The position numbers and the translations under genes were made by a program. From assembly GCF_042686125.1 (NCBI RefSeq), contig NZ_JBHUOV010000001.1, positions 682,001-746,000 of the forward strand: a DNA stretch of 64,000 nucleotides. Direction: 5' to 3'. The notes under the pieces are model-generated. The model made no database searches and was not told the DNA's origin. It saw nothing but the letters and a program-made list of their open reading frames with translations. Shown here piece after piece: positions 8,995 through 17,630 of the stretch. This stretch comes from Oceanihabitans iliipiscarium. GTDB lineage: Bacteria > Bacteroidota > Bacteroidia > Flavobacteriales > Flavobacteriaceae. Positions within the stretch are counted from its first letter, which is position 1; each line of letters opens with the position of its first letter.

Positions 8995-9861
8995 ATGGAC
9001 ACTAAAGAATTACTAAAAAAAGTACGCAAGATTGAGATTAAGACACGACGTTTGTCTGATCATATCTTTGGAGGCGAATACCATTCGACCTTTAAAGGGC
9101 GTGGTATGACCTTTTCTGAAGTGCGCCAATATCAATATGGAGATGATGTTCGAAATATTGATTGGAATGTGACTGCGCGTTATAACGAACCTTATATAAA
9201 AGTATTTGAGGAGGAACGTGAGCTCATCATGATGCTCATGGTTGATATTTCTGGTTCCGAATTATTTGGAACCGAAGACCAATTCAAAAATGAAATTGTG
9301 ACTGAAATCGCAGCAACTTTAGCGTTTTCAGCAACTCAGAATAATGATAAAATTGGACTGATTTTATTTTCAGATGAAGTCGAACTTTATATTCCACCAA
9401 AAAAAGGACGCTCACATGTTCTTCGCATTATTAGAGAACTTATAGAATTTGAACCTAAAAGTAAACAGACAAATGTTGCTGAAGCATTGAAATTTTTATC
9501 TAATGTGATGAAGAAAAAGGCGATTGTTTTTATTTTATCTGATTTTATTGCAGACAACTATAAACAAAACCTCAAAATCGCTTCAGGAAAACATGATGTT
9601 ACTGGAATTCGTGTGTATGATAAACATGAACAAGAGATGCCTAACATAGGAATGGTGCAAATGCAAGATGAGGAAACTGAAGAGTTAATGCTCGTCAATA
9701 CACAGTCTAAAACGGTACGTCGAAACTACGGCAGATTCTATCATGATAAAGTGGAGTACTTTAAAGATAGCTTTGCAAAATCGGGTTCAGGAACTATAGA
9801 TTGTCGTGTTGATGAAAGTTATGTGAAAAAATTATTAGGTTATTTTAAACGTAGAGGATAA
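8995..9861 (+). CDS. DUF58 domain protein of the bat operon
   Basis: A 288-residue soluble protein with the DUF58 signature RGMTFSEVRQYQYGDDVRNIDWNV (about residues 36-58), where the DDVR-IDWN core is the family hallmark. A VWA-like half follows: the MMLMVDISGSE motif (DxSxS, about residues 79-86) and IVFILSDF. DUF58 proteins are always found beside MoxR and are thought to bridge the ATPase and the VWA partners. The gene starts 42 nt after moxR and is followed by the BatD-like gene after 11 nt. Assignment is firm by motif and context; biochemistry of the family is still unsettled. Confidence 0.93.
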   Translation: MDTKELLKKVRKIEIKTRRLSDHIFGGEYHSTFKGRGMTFSEVRQYQYGDDVRNIDWNVTARYNEPYIKVFEEERELIMMLMVDISGSELFGTEDQFKNEIVTEIAATLAFSATQNNDKIGLILFSDEVELYIPPKKGRSHVLRIIRELIEFEPKSKQTNVAEALKFLSNVMKKKAIVFILSDFIADNYKQNLKIASGKHDVTGIRVYDKHEQEMPNIGMVQMQDEETEELMLVNTQSKTVRRNYGRFYHDKVEYFKDSFAKSGSGTIDCRVDESYVKKLLGYFKRRG

Positions 9862-9872
9862 CAGTATTTAAA

Positions 9873-11552
9873 GTGAAGAAAATAGAGTTTATAAATAGAG
9901 ATGTAAAAACGGCCAAGGCTTCAGTATTTCTGACGTTAGCTTGCCTTTTTTTGCCTTTTATCTTATCAGCACAAGTAACATCTTCAATTGATTCTACGTC
10001 TATAAAAATTGGAGAACAAATCACGTTTAAAATTCAGGTTGAGACTGACACAACAAATGTTGTGGTTTTTCCTGAAGGGCAAACGTTTCTTCCTTTAGAA
10101 GTTATTGAATCATATAAAGTAGACACAACCAAAAACAATGATAAGTATAACCTTATTAAGAAATATGGTCTTACTCAATTTGATTCTGGAGCATATACCA
10201 TTCCGCGTCAAAAAATTGTTATTGACTCTAAAGTGTTTTACACAGACTCACTTCAGGTAGAAGTTAAAAATGTGATTGTCGATACAACTAAGCAAGGGTT
10301 GTATGACATTAAGCCTTTTATTACAGTTGAAAAAAGTCCGAGCCAATGGTGGAAGTATGTTTTACTAACATTACTTATTTTATCATTAATAGGGTTTCTT
10401 TTATATTGGTTTATTTGGCGAACAAAACCACTTTCTAAAGAAGAAAAAATTGCTCAGCTTCCGCCTTATGATCGTGCAAAATTAGCACTTCAGGAATTAG
10501 ACGAAAGCAACTATTTAGAAAATAAAGAGTTAAAAGGTTATTATTCTGAGTTAACGTTCATTATTAGAAAATATTTAGATGAAAAAGTGTATGATCATGC
10601 GCTTGAAAGCACAACAGACGAGTTAATAGATAGGCTAAATCTACTTAAAGATGGTAGTCAAATAGATTTAAGCAAAGACGATATTAAAAACATTGAAACA
10701 ATTCTTAAACGTGCCGATTTAGTCAAATTCGCAAAATCTGCGCCAGATATAGAACTTGCAAAATTAGATAGAAATACTATTGATTTAGAAATTGATCAGG
10801 TTAAAGATGCTCTTCCCGAACCAACCGAAGAGGAGAAGCTATTAAACGAACAGTATCAAGAAGAATTAGAACGCAAAAAGAAAAAGAAAAAAACAATTAT
10901 TACTGTTGCAGTGGTTCTAGGGCTTTTAATTGCAACCTTTGTAGGCTTCGGTTTGAAATACGGTTTCACTTATGTTAAAGACACCATTATAGGTCATGAG
11001 AGTAAAGAATTATTAGAAGGACATTGGGTGACAAGTGATTATGGTTTTCCACCAATAACAATATCAACACCAAAAGTTTTAAAACGCGACAACCCTCCAA
11101 TTCCTGAAGAGGTAAAAGCGCAAATGGAAATGACCAACTTTAGTTATGGAAGTATATTAGACTTCTTTAGCGTGAGTGTTTCTACCGCAAAATTAAAGAA
11201 TCATGAAGCTCAAGAAGAAATAGATCTTAATCAAGCAGCCGAAAGTGCTATCAAGCAAATGGAAGCGCAAGGGATAGAAAATATTTTGGTGAAACACGAT
11301 AAGTTTGTAACCCCAAACACTGCCGAAGGGCTTAAAACGTATGGCTCTGCAAATTTCCCTGTTTTGAATGCAGATGCCTTTTATGAAGGCGAATACGTGT
11401 TATTACATTTTACAACTCAAAATGTAATACAGCAAATTACAATAACATGGAGAAAAGAGGATACTTATGCTCAAGATATTGTTGAGCGAATAATAGATTC
11501 AGTTGAACTCACAAAAGAAGCATCGCCTGAGAAAAATCAAGACGATAATTAA
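9873..11552 (+). CDS. BatD-like membrane protein between DUF58 and batA
   Basis: A 559-residue exported membrane protein starting with GTG; the frame has no ATG that keeps the signal peptide (VKKIEF...PFILSAQ, cut about residue 34). A periplasmic beta-sandwich-like region (35-150) resembles the N-terminus of BatD, with a SxxIGEQITFKIQV start. A TM segment follows at about 161-182, then a cytoplasmic helical part containing RKYLDEKVYDHALESTTDEL, which resembles the C-terminal region of BatD-type proteins. A Lys-rich stretch leads to a second TM (345-366) and a C-terminal domain of about 190 residues that I do not recognise. Co-linear with the operon on both sides (11 and 14 nt gaps). Function unknown beyond membership of the Bat system. 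Confidence 0.75.
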   Translation: MKKIEFINRDVKTAKASVFLTLACLFLPFILSAQVTSSIDSTSIKIGEQITFKIQVETDTTNVVVFPEGQTFLPLEVIESYKVDTTKNNDKYNLIKKYGLTQFDSGAYTIPRQKIVIDSKVFYTDSLQVEVKNVIVDTTKQGLYDIKPFITVEKSPSQWWKYVLLTLLILSLIGFLLYWFIWRTKPLSKEEKIAQLPPYDRAKLALQELDESNYLENKELKGYYSELTFIIRKYLDEKVYDHALESTTDELIDRLNLLKDGSQIDLSKDDIKNIETILKRADLVKFAKSAPDIELAKLDRNTIDLEIDQVKDALPEPTEEEKLLNEQYQEELERKKKKKKTIITVAVVLGLLIATFVGFGLKYGFTYVKDTIIGHESKELLEGHWVTSDYGFPPITISTPKVLKRDNPPIPEEVKAQMEMTNFSYGSILDFFSVSVSTAKLKNHEAQEEIDLNQAAESAIKQMEAQGIENILVKHDKFVTPNTAEGLKTYGSANFPVLNADAFYEGEYVLLHFTTQNVIQQITITWRKEDTYAQDIVERIIDSVELTKEASPEKNQDDN

Positions 11553-11566
11553 AATGAAGATTGTAC

Positions 11567-12571
11567 ATGTTTGAAGGTATTGAATTTTTAAATAAAGAAT
11601 TATTCTGGTTGTTTTTATTACTGCCTCTAGTTGTGCTATGGCACATTTTTAAGCACAACAAACAAACCGCAGAGTTGAAAATTTCTAGTTTAAAAGGCTT
11701 TAAAGTAACATCATCTTGGTTACCAAAACTAAGACATTTACTTTTTGTATTACGTTTATTTGCATTAGCTGCATTAATAACAGCAATAGCAAGACCTAGA
11801 ACTGTAGATGTTTCAACTAAAACTAAAACCACGCGAGGCATAGATATTGTTATGGCTATTGATGTGTCTGCAAGTATGCTAGCTAAAGATTTACGACCTA
11901 ATAGACTTGAAGCTTTAAAATCGGTTGCAGCCGAATTCATTGAAGGTAGGCCAAATGACAGAATCGGACTTGTAGAATATGCAGGAGAAAGCTATACAAA
12001 AACACCAATTACAAGTGATAAATCTATTGTATTACGCTCTTTAAATGACATTAAGTACAATAACATAATCGAAGGAGGGACAGCTATTGGAATGGGTTTA
12101 GCAACTTCTGTAAACCGTTTAAAAGATAGTAAAGCGAAGAGTAAGGTTATTATATTATTAACAGATGGTGTCAATAATTCAGGGTTTATTGACCCAAAAA
12201 TAGCCAGTGAACTAGCTGTTGAATATGGTATAAAAACATACACCATTGGATTAGGAACCAATGGAATGGCTTTATCACCAATTTCAATCTTACCGAGTGG
12301 AAATTTTCAGTATGGACGTGTGCAAGTCGAAATTGATGAAGAACTGCTAAAGGAAATAGCCGAAACTACTGGTGGAAAATACTTTAGAGCAACAAATACT
12401 CAGAAGTTAGCCGAAATTTATGATGAAATTAATAAGCTTGAAAAAACAGAAATAGAAGAATTTAAGTTTTATAATTACGAAGAAAAATATCGTCCTCTAG
12501 TGCTATTAGCAGGATTGCTATTAGTCTTAGAGCTCTTATTACGCTTCACTATTTTTAGAAGTTTTGTGTAG
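11567..12571 (+). CDS. batA: BatA, von Willebrand factor A membrane protein
   Basis: A 334-residue inner-membrane protein with two N-terminal TM segments (about 8-26 and 56-76), a VWA domain and a C-terminal TM (about 305-325). The MIDAS metal site is visible: DVSASM (DxSxS), a conserved Thr in GGTAIG, and LLTDGVNN. BatA and BatB are the VWA partners of MoxR in the aerotolerance (Bat) operon. The frame is open to a TTG at 11561 that precedes the ATG at 11567 by two codons; ATG is chosen. The C-terminal part before the TM carries EINKLEKTEIEEF, typical of BatA/B. Confidence 0.93.
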   Translation: MFEGIEFLNKELFWLFLLLPLVVLWHIFKHNKQTAELKISSLKGFKVTSSWLPKLRHLLFVLRLFALAALITAIARPRTVDVSTKTKTTRGIDIVMAIDVSASMLAKDLRPNRLEALKSVAAEFIEGRPNDRIGLVEYAGESYTKTPITSDKSIVLRSLNDIKYNNIIEGGTAIGMGLATSVNRLKDSKAKSKVIILLTDGVNNSGFIDPKIASELAVEYGIKTYTIGLGTNGMALSPISILPSGNFQYGRVQVEIDEELLKEIAETTGGKYFRATNTQKLAEIYDEINKLEKTEIEEFKFYNYEEKYRPLVLLAGLLLVLELLLRFTIFRSFV

Positions 12572-12686
12572 AAAGTATAAGTAATTAAGATTAAAGAAGA
12601 GAAGAAGAAAAATAAAGTAAACAAAAGTATATTATGTATTCGTGGTGAACAAATAGACAGATCTACGAAAAGCAAATAAACAATTA

Positions 12687-13727
12687 ATGTATCAGTTAGA
12701 AGAAAAAATATGGTTTTGGGTTTTAACGATTATTCCAGCAATAATCCTACTCTTTTTGATGCTTCAACTTTGGAAACATCAAACGCAAAAAAAGTTTGCC
12801 AATACAGCTATTTTAAAAAAATTAAGCCCAAATCAGTCCTTTTTTAAAAGCTTATTAAAGCTTGTGGTTTTGTGTTTAGTCTTTGCTTGCTTGGCAATTG
12901 CATTGGTAAATCCTAAAATAGGAACTAAGTTAGAAACGGTTAAGCGGGAAGGTGTTGATATTGTTTTTGCAGTCGATGTTTCTAAAAGTATGCTAGCTGA
13001 AGATATTGCACCTAATCGTTTAGATAAATCAAAACAATTAGTCACTCAAATCATTAATAACTTAGCAAGTGATCGCGTTGGAATTATTGCTTATGCGGCA
13101 AAAGCATTTCCGCAATTACCAATCACAACAGATTATGCAGCAGCTAAAATGTTTTTGCAAAATATGAATACCGATATGCTGTCTTCTCAAGGAACAGCAA
13201 TTGGCGAAGCTATTCAATTAGCTGAAACATTTTTTGATAATGAAGAGCAAACGAATCGCGTGCTTATTATTATCTCTGATGGGGAAGACCATTTTGGCGA
13301 ATCTGCAATTCGTGCAGCCGAAAAAGCCAAAGAACAAGGTATTAGAATTTTCACAATTGGTGTTGGCGACATTAAAGGTGGTCCAATTCCTATAAAGCGA
13401 AATGGAATTATTTTAAATTATAAAAAGGATAGACAGGGTGAAACCGTTATTACAAGACTAAATGAAGAAAGCTTAAAAAATGTAGCTAATGAAGCCAATG
13501 GTGTTTATATAAATGGAAAAAATACAAATGAAGTTGTTGAAACCATTAGAGATATTTTAAACAAAATGGATAAAACAGAGTTTGAAGCTAAAGAATTTGC
13601 CGATTTTAAAGATCAGTTTCAGTGGTTTCTTGCATTTGCTATTATACTCTTATTTATTGATATATTCTTGTTAGAACGTAAAACAGCATGGTTAAAAAAG
13701 CTCAATTTATTTAACGAAAACCTTTAA
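12687..13727 (+). CDS. batB: BatB, von Willebrand factor A membrane protein
   Basis: A 346-residue paralogue of BatA with the same architecture: TM segments at about 9-27 and 58-77, a VWA domain with MIDAS residues DVSKSM, Thr in GTAIGEA and ISDGEDH, and a C-terminal TM (about 312-332). Compared with BatA it carries a longer insertion (GGPIPIKRNGIILNYKKDRQGE). A 115-nt gap separates it from batA, the largest in the operon; it is purine-rich, with no terminator or promoter I can support. Confidence 0.93.
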   Translation: MYQLEEKIWFWVLTIIPAIILLFLMLQLWKHQTQKKFANTAILKKLSPNQSFFKSLLKLVVLCLVFACLAIALVNPKIGTKLETVKREGVDIVFAVDVSKSMLAEDIAPNRLDKSKQLVTQIINNLASDRVGIIAYAAKAFPQLPITTDYAAAKMFLQNMNTDMLSSQGTAIGEAIQLAETFFDNEEQTNRVLIIISDGEDHFGESAIRAAEKAKEQGIRIFTIGVGDIKGGPIPIKRNGIILNYKKDRQGETVITRLNEESLKNVANEANGVYINGKNTNEVVETIRDILNKMDKTEFEAKEFADFKDQFQWFLAFAIILLFIDIFLLERKTAWLKKLNLFNENL

Positions 13728-13785
13728 CTAATTTTATAAAACCTTTAACGATATTAAAACCAGTAGTTTTTTAATTTAGTATAAA

Positions 13786-14622
13786 ATGAAACACATTGTA
13801 ATTATAATATTAGCATTTTTCAGTATATCTTCTTTTGCACAAGATAAAGAAGAGCAAGAATTATTAGCTTTAAAAAAAGCCAATGATTTAGTTTATAAAG
13901 CTAATGAGTTAGTTGATAATGACGATTATGTTTCAGCTGAAATGGAATATCGAAAAGCCATTTCTGAACAGCCAAATCTTGCTGTCGGAACTTATAATTT
14001 AGGCAATTCCTATTATAAAAAAGGTAATTTTGATGAGGCCTTATACCGTCATCAGCAAACCATTAAAAACGCAGCATCAAAAGATGAAAAACATCGAGCG
14101 TTTCATAATATTGGAAACATATTAATGCAAAACAAAAAATGCAAAGAAGCAACCGAAGCGTTTAAAAATGCATTACGAAATAATCCTACAGACAATGAAA
14201 CGCGCTATAATTACGCTTTAGCTAAAGAGTGTGCAGAGCAGCAAGAGCAGCAAGAACAAGACAAAGAAGACGAAAACAAAGATCAGAACGAAGAGAAGAA
14301 CGAAGAGGAAAAAGAAAAGGAGCAAGATAAAGAGCAGCAAGACGAAAACAAGGAAAACAAACCTGAAGACGAAGGCGAGAAAGATGAAAAAGAAGGAGAA
14401 GACAAAGAAGATGAAAACGGCAAGCCTAAAGATGAAAAAGAAGATAAAGGTAAAGGAGAGGAAGAACAAAAAGAAAAGCCCCAACCACAGCCAGGACAAT
14501 TGTCTCCTCAACAAATTAAAAACCTCTTAGAAGCCATGAACGATCAAGAGCAAAAAGTTCAAGACAAGGTTAATGAGCAAAAACAAAAAGGCGCGAAAGT
14601 ACAAACCGAAAAAGATTGGTAA
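13786..14622 (+). CDS. batC: BatC, TPR protein with a long charged linker
   Basis: A 278-residue exported protein. The signal peptide ends at SSFAQ (about 19). TPR units span about 35-150, including AVGTYNLGNSYYKKGNFDEAL and NPTDNETRYNYALAKE. A stretch of about 85 residues made almost only of Glu, Lys, Asp, Gln and Asn follows (150-235). It ends with a conserved tail LSPQQIKNLLEAMNDQEQ. TPRs suggest a scaffold for the other Bat proteins in the periplasm. The charged linker is purine-rich DNA (14230-14480) and generates long shadow ORFs on both strands. Confidence 0.9.
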   Translation: MKHIVIIILAFFSISSFAQDKEEQELLALKKANDLVYKANELVDNDDYVSAEMEYRKAISEQPNLAVGTYNLGNSYYKKGNFDEALYRHQQTIKNAASKDEKHRAFHNIGNILMQNKKCKEATEAFKNALRNNPTDNETRYNYALAKECAEQQEQQEQDKEDENKDQNEEKNEEEKEKEQDKEQQDENKENKPEDEGEKDEKEGEDKEDENGKPKDEKEDKGKGEEEQKEKPQPQPGQLSPQQIKNLLEAMNDQEQKVQDKVNEQKQKGAKVQTEKDW

Positions 14623-14648
14623 AAAAACAAACCAATTTTTGATAATAT

Positions 14649-16424
14649 ATGAAGCAATTTAAATACATAATAACACTATTTATACTACTTTTTACAAGCA
14701 TCACTTTTGCTCAAGTGAAATTTGAAGCTAAGGTAAGTAAGAAGAGATTAGGTATTAATGAGCGTTTACGAATTGATTTTGAAATGAATGAAGATGGAGA
14801 CAACTTTAATCCTCCAAGCTTTCAGAATTTTACAGTAATTGGTGGTCCAAATCAAGCTGTTAGTCATTCTTGGGTCAATGGAAAAAAATCATTTAACAAA
14901 ACATATAGCTACTTTCTAGCTCCGAAAAAGAAAGGGAAATTCACTATAAATCAAGCAACTATTGAAATTAATGGAGAAATTTATAAATCTACTCCAGTAA
15001 CTGTTGAAATTACAAGTGCTGTAGATAAACCCAGAAACCCTAACGATCCAGATGTTGTAGTTGCAGATAATATTCATTTGGTTGCTGAGGTTTCTAAGAC
15101 AAACCCTTATTTAAATGAGGCTATAACTGTTGTTTATAAATTATACGTATCTCCCAATACAGGAGTAAGTAATTGGCGTGAAATAGACAGTCCTAGATAC
15201 AATGATTTTTGGTCTCAGAGTATTGACCTTAAAGGTTTAAAAATTTTAAATGGCACATACAAAGGCGAAGATTATCGCTATGTTGTTTTAAGAAAAACAG
15301 TGCTTTATCCTCAAAAAACAGGAAAATTAGAAATAGAGCCATTAAGTTTAGATATTACTGTTGAAGTGCCTACGAATAGACGAAATATTTTTGGAGAGCG
15401 TTTAATGACCCAAGCGCATAAAACCATTTCTGCTGGAAGCAGAACAATTAATGTAAAAGCTTTACCAGAAAACGGAAAGCCTGCAAATTTTACTGGTGCA
15501 GTTGGGGATTTTAGTTTTAAGGTTACAACGTCTAAAAACAAATTAAATGCTTCAGAATCTTTACAAGCTAACGTTACCGTTTCAGGTAATGGAAATTTAA
15601 AACTATTTGAACTACCTAAATTAAGCGTTCCTAGTTCATTAGAGGTATACGAACCAGAAAACACAGATAATATAAATACAGGACTTAGTGGAATGCAAGG
15701 TAAGCGAAGTGAGAGCTATACTATTGTTCCTCAGTTTAAGGGTAAATATCCAATACCAAGTATTTCCTTTTCTTACTTCGATTTAAAAACCGAATCATAT
15801 AAAACGATTGCATCTAATGAAATGGTTGTTGATGTCCTAGAAGGACCAACAAATAATACCACGTCAAACGATAACTTAAATACCAACGGAAGTGGTAAAC
15901 AAAAAGTTATTTTAAACAATGATCAATTTGCTTTTATTAAAACCAAGCCTAATTTATTGGCTATGGAAAAGAATAATTTCTTTAAAACCTACGGATTTTG
16001 GTCTGCGTTATTAGCACCACTTTTAGCCATTCCACTTGCTATTGTATTCAGAAATAAACGGGAAGAACGAATGGCAGATGTAGTAGGAAATAAAATAAGA
16101 AAAGCAGATCGCTTAGCGAAAAAATATTTAGGTGAGGCTAAACGTGCTTTAGGACAAAAAGAAGCCTTTTATGTGGCTTTAGAAAAAGCATTACATAATT
16201 ACTTAAAGGCTAAATTACAAATTGAAACAAGTGAGTTTAGTAAAGATAAAATCTCAGATATTTTAAAAGAAAAACAAGTTAGCCAAAATATTATTACAGA
16301 GTTTATTAGCATTTTGATGCACTGCGAATTGGCACGCTATACACCAATTACACAAGTTGAAATGCAACAAGATTATGAAAAATCATCTCGAACCATTTCT
16401 GAAATAGATAAACAAATTCGTTAG
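14649..16424 (+). CDS. batD: BatD, oxygen tolerance family membrane protein
   Basis: A 591-residue protein with signal peptide (ends at ITFAQ, about 22) and several periplasmic beta-sandwich domains of the BatD/oxygen-tolerance family. The first contains VKFEAKVSKKRLGINERLRI and NPPSFQNFTVIGGP. There is one TM segment near 448-468 and a cytoplasmic C-terminal helical domain (AERLAKK-type region with KALHNYLKAKLQIETSEFSKDKI and CELARYTPI). It begins 26 nt after batC and ends 1 nt before batE. The name reflects the Bacteroides aerotolerance operon; a direct role in oxygen resistance here is inference. Confidence 0.9.
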   Translation: MKQFKYIITLFILLFTSITFAQVKFEAKVSKKRLGINERLRIDFEMNEDGDNFNPPSFQNFTVIGGPNQAVSHSWVNGKKSFNKTYSYFLAPKKKGKFTINQATIEINGEIYKSTPVTVEITSAVDKPRNPNDPDVVVADNIHLVAEVSKTNPYLNEAITVVYKLYVSPNTGVSNWREIDSPRYNDFWSQSIDLKGLKILNGTYKGEDYRYVVLRKTVLYPQKTGKLEIEPLSLDITVEVPTNRRNIFGERLMTQAHKTISAGSRTINVKALPENGKPANFTGAVGDFSFKVTTSKNKLNASESLQANVTVSGNGNLKLFELPKLSVPSSLEVYEPENTDNINTGLSGMQGKRSESYTIVPQFKGKYPIPSISFSYFDLKTESYKTIASNEMVVDVLEGPTNNTTSNDNLNTNGSGKQKVILNNDQFAFIKTKPNLLAMEKNNFFKTYGFWSALLAPLLAIPLAIVFRNKREERMADVVGNKIRKADRLAKKYLGEAKRALGQKEAFYVALEKALHNYLKAKLQIETSEFSKDKISDILKEKQVSQNIITEFISILMHCELARYTPITQVEMQQDYEKSSRTISEIDKQIR

Positions 16425-16425
16425 T

Positions 16426-17184
16426 ATGAAGTCTGTTTTTTACATATTAATAGCATTAGCAACAACAATTTCAGTAGCACAAAACGATGCTCTTTTTGAG
16501 CAAGGTAATGCACTTTACAATGAAGGGAAATTTTCAGAAGCAATATCTAAATATGAACGTATTTTAGACACCAAAAAACATTCTGCAGAGTTGTATTTTA
16601 ATCTTGGTAATGCGCACTATAAGCTTAATAATATTGCGCCAAGTATTTACTATTTTGAAAAAGCATTACTACTAGCACCAAATGACAAAGAGATATTACA
16701 TAATATAGCCTTTGCAAGAAATATGACTGTAGATGATATAGATCGCATTCCAGAAGTCGGTTTCTCAAAGCTGTTTAAAAACCTTACTAATAAGTTGAGT
16801 TTTGATACTTGGGCTTATATTTCTGTTTTTGCAATGTCCTTTTTTGTGCTGTTATATTTAATGTATTACTTCAGTTATTCAACTGCCAAAAAAAGACTAG
16901 CGTTTATTGGTAGTTTAAGTTTCCTAGTAGTGACTTGTATGGCTTTATTTTTTGCTTTTAATAAATTCAATATAGATAAGGATGACCAACCCGCTATTGT
17001 GTTTTCTCAAGAAGCATTGGTTAAAAGCGAACCTAATTTAAGAAGTGAAGAATCTTTTAGACTACACGAAGGCACAAAAGTTCAAATTTTAGATACAGTT
17101 AAAAACTGGAAAAAAATAAAACTTACAGATGGGACTACAGGTTGGATTTCTTCTGAACATATTAAAGTGCTAAAAGAGATTTAA
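16426..17184 (+). CDS. batE: BatE, TPR and SH3b domain membrane protein
   Basis: A 252-residue protein, last of the bat operon. A signal peptide ends at ISVAQ (about 19). TPR repeats lie at 20-105 (FEQGNALYNEGKFSEAISKYE, LYFNLGNAHYKL). Two TM segments follow at about 131-152 and 158-177, then a bacterial SH3 domain (190-250: EALVKSEPNLRSEES, LHEGTKVQIL, GWISSEHIKVL), which usually binds cell-wall peptides. It follows batD with a 1-nt spacer, implying translational coupling. No terminator hairpin is visible after it; the next gene has its own -7 box. Confidence 0.9.
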   Translation: MKSVFYILIALATTISVAQNDALFEQGNALYNEGKFSEAISKYERILDTKKHSAELYFNLGNAHYKLNNIAPSIYYFEKALLLAPNDKEILHNIAFARNMTVDDIDRIPEVGFSKLFKNLTNKLSFDTWAYISVFAMSFFVLLYLMYYFSYSTAKKRLAFIGSLSFLVVTCMALFFAFNKFNIDKDDQPAIVFSQEALVKSEPNLRSEESFRLHEGTKVQILDTVKNWKKIKLTDGTTGWISSEHIKVLKEI

Positions 17185-17216
17185 TATTTAATTAACACCA
17201 TAAAATTTTAATATAT

Positions 17217-17224
17217 TATATTTG
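17217..17224 (+). promoter_or_regulatory. -7 promoter box TATATTTG before the small exported protein
   Basis: TATATTTG matches TAnnTTTG and lies 21 nt before the ATG at 17246. It probably starts the transcript of the inorganic carbon island. Confidence 0.65.
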
Positions 17225-17245
17225 TAATTAATTTTTTAAAAAAGA

Positions 17246-17539
17246 ATGCAAAAAAAGGGAATATCTATATTTTTATCAGTAATTTTTTTACTGTTCATAG
17301 CGACACCAACCATTATTACAATAGTTGATGATACAGTAGATATTTCTATTATTTTCTCTACTTCAGAAGAAGAAAATCAGAATCATTTAAATGTTGAAAC
17401 CTTATTTTTAAATAAGAAAATGAATGAATTAGGTTTAGTTTTCACTTCAACAGAAAATAATTTAGGGTATTTCTTTAAAAACTACCCTAAACCTCATTTA
17501 AATCTTATTTCCCCACCTCCCGAACAACACATATTATAA
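17246..17539 (+). CDS. Small exported protein with C-terminal PPPE motif, unknown function
   Basis: A 97-residue ORF directly behind a good -7 box. A hydrophobic N-terminal segment (about 6-25, FLSVIFLLFIATP) looks like a signal peptide or anchor. The rest is Asn- and Leu-rich and ends in NLISPPPEQHIL. I recall small proteins with a similar hydrophobic start and PPPE-type end beside transporter genes in flavobacteria, but cannot name a family. It lies 91 nt upstream of the SulP gene, with a GGCTAA/TTAGCC hairpin at 17553-17568 in the gap, so it may be co-transcribed with the bicarbonate genes. Confidence 0.6.
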   Translation: MQKKGISIFLSVIFLLFIATPTIITIVDDTVDISIIFSTSEEENQNHLNVETLFLNKKMNELGLVFTSTENNLGYFFKNYPKPHLNLISPPPEQHIL

Positions 17540-17630
17540 ATCGGTTTTTTTAGGCTAATTATTTAGCCAAGAGTTAATTTTAAGAATACCTTTAATTTCT
17601 TTAGGATTAGAGGAAAAACGAATTTATTAT

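Noticed and set aside
14218..14530. Two ~100-residue ORFs in other frames over the batC charged region (one all Lys/Arg/Thr, one all Phe/Leu/Val)
   Set aside because: They mirror the purine-rich codons of the Glu/Lys linker of BatC; composition is not protein-like and no start signal is present.
17553..17568. Hairpin GGCTAA-TTAT-TTAGCC before the first SulP gene
   Set aside because: No T run follows on either strand, so it is not a terminator; too small to call a riboswitch.
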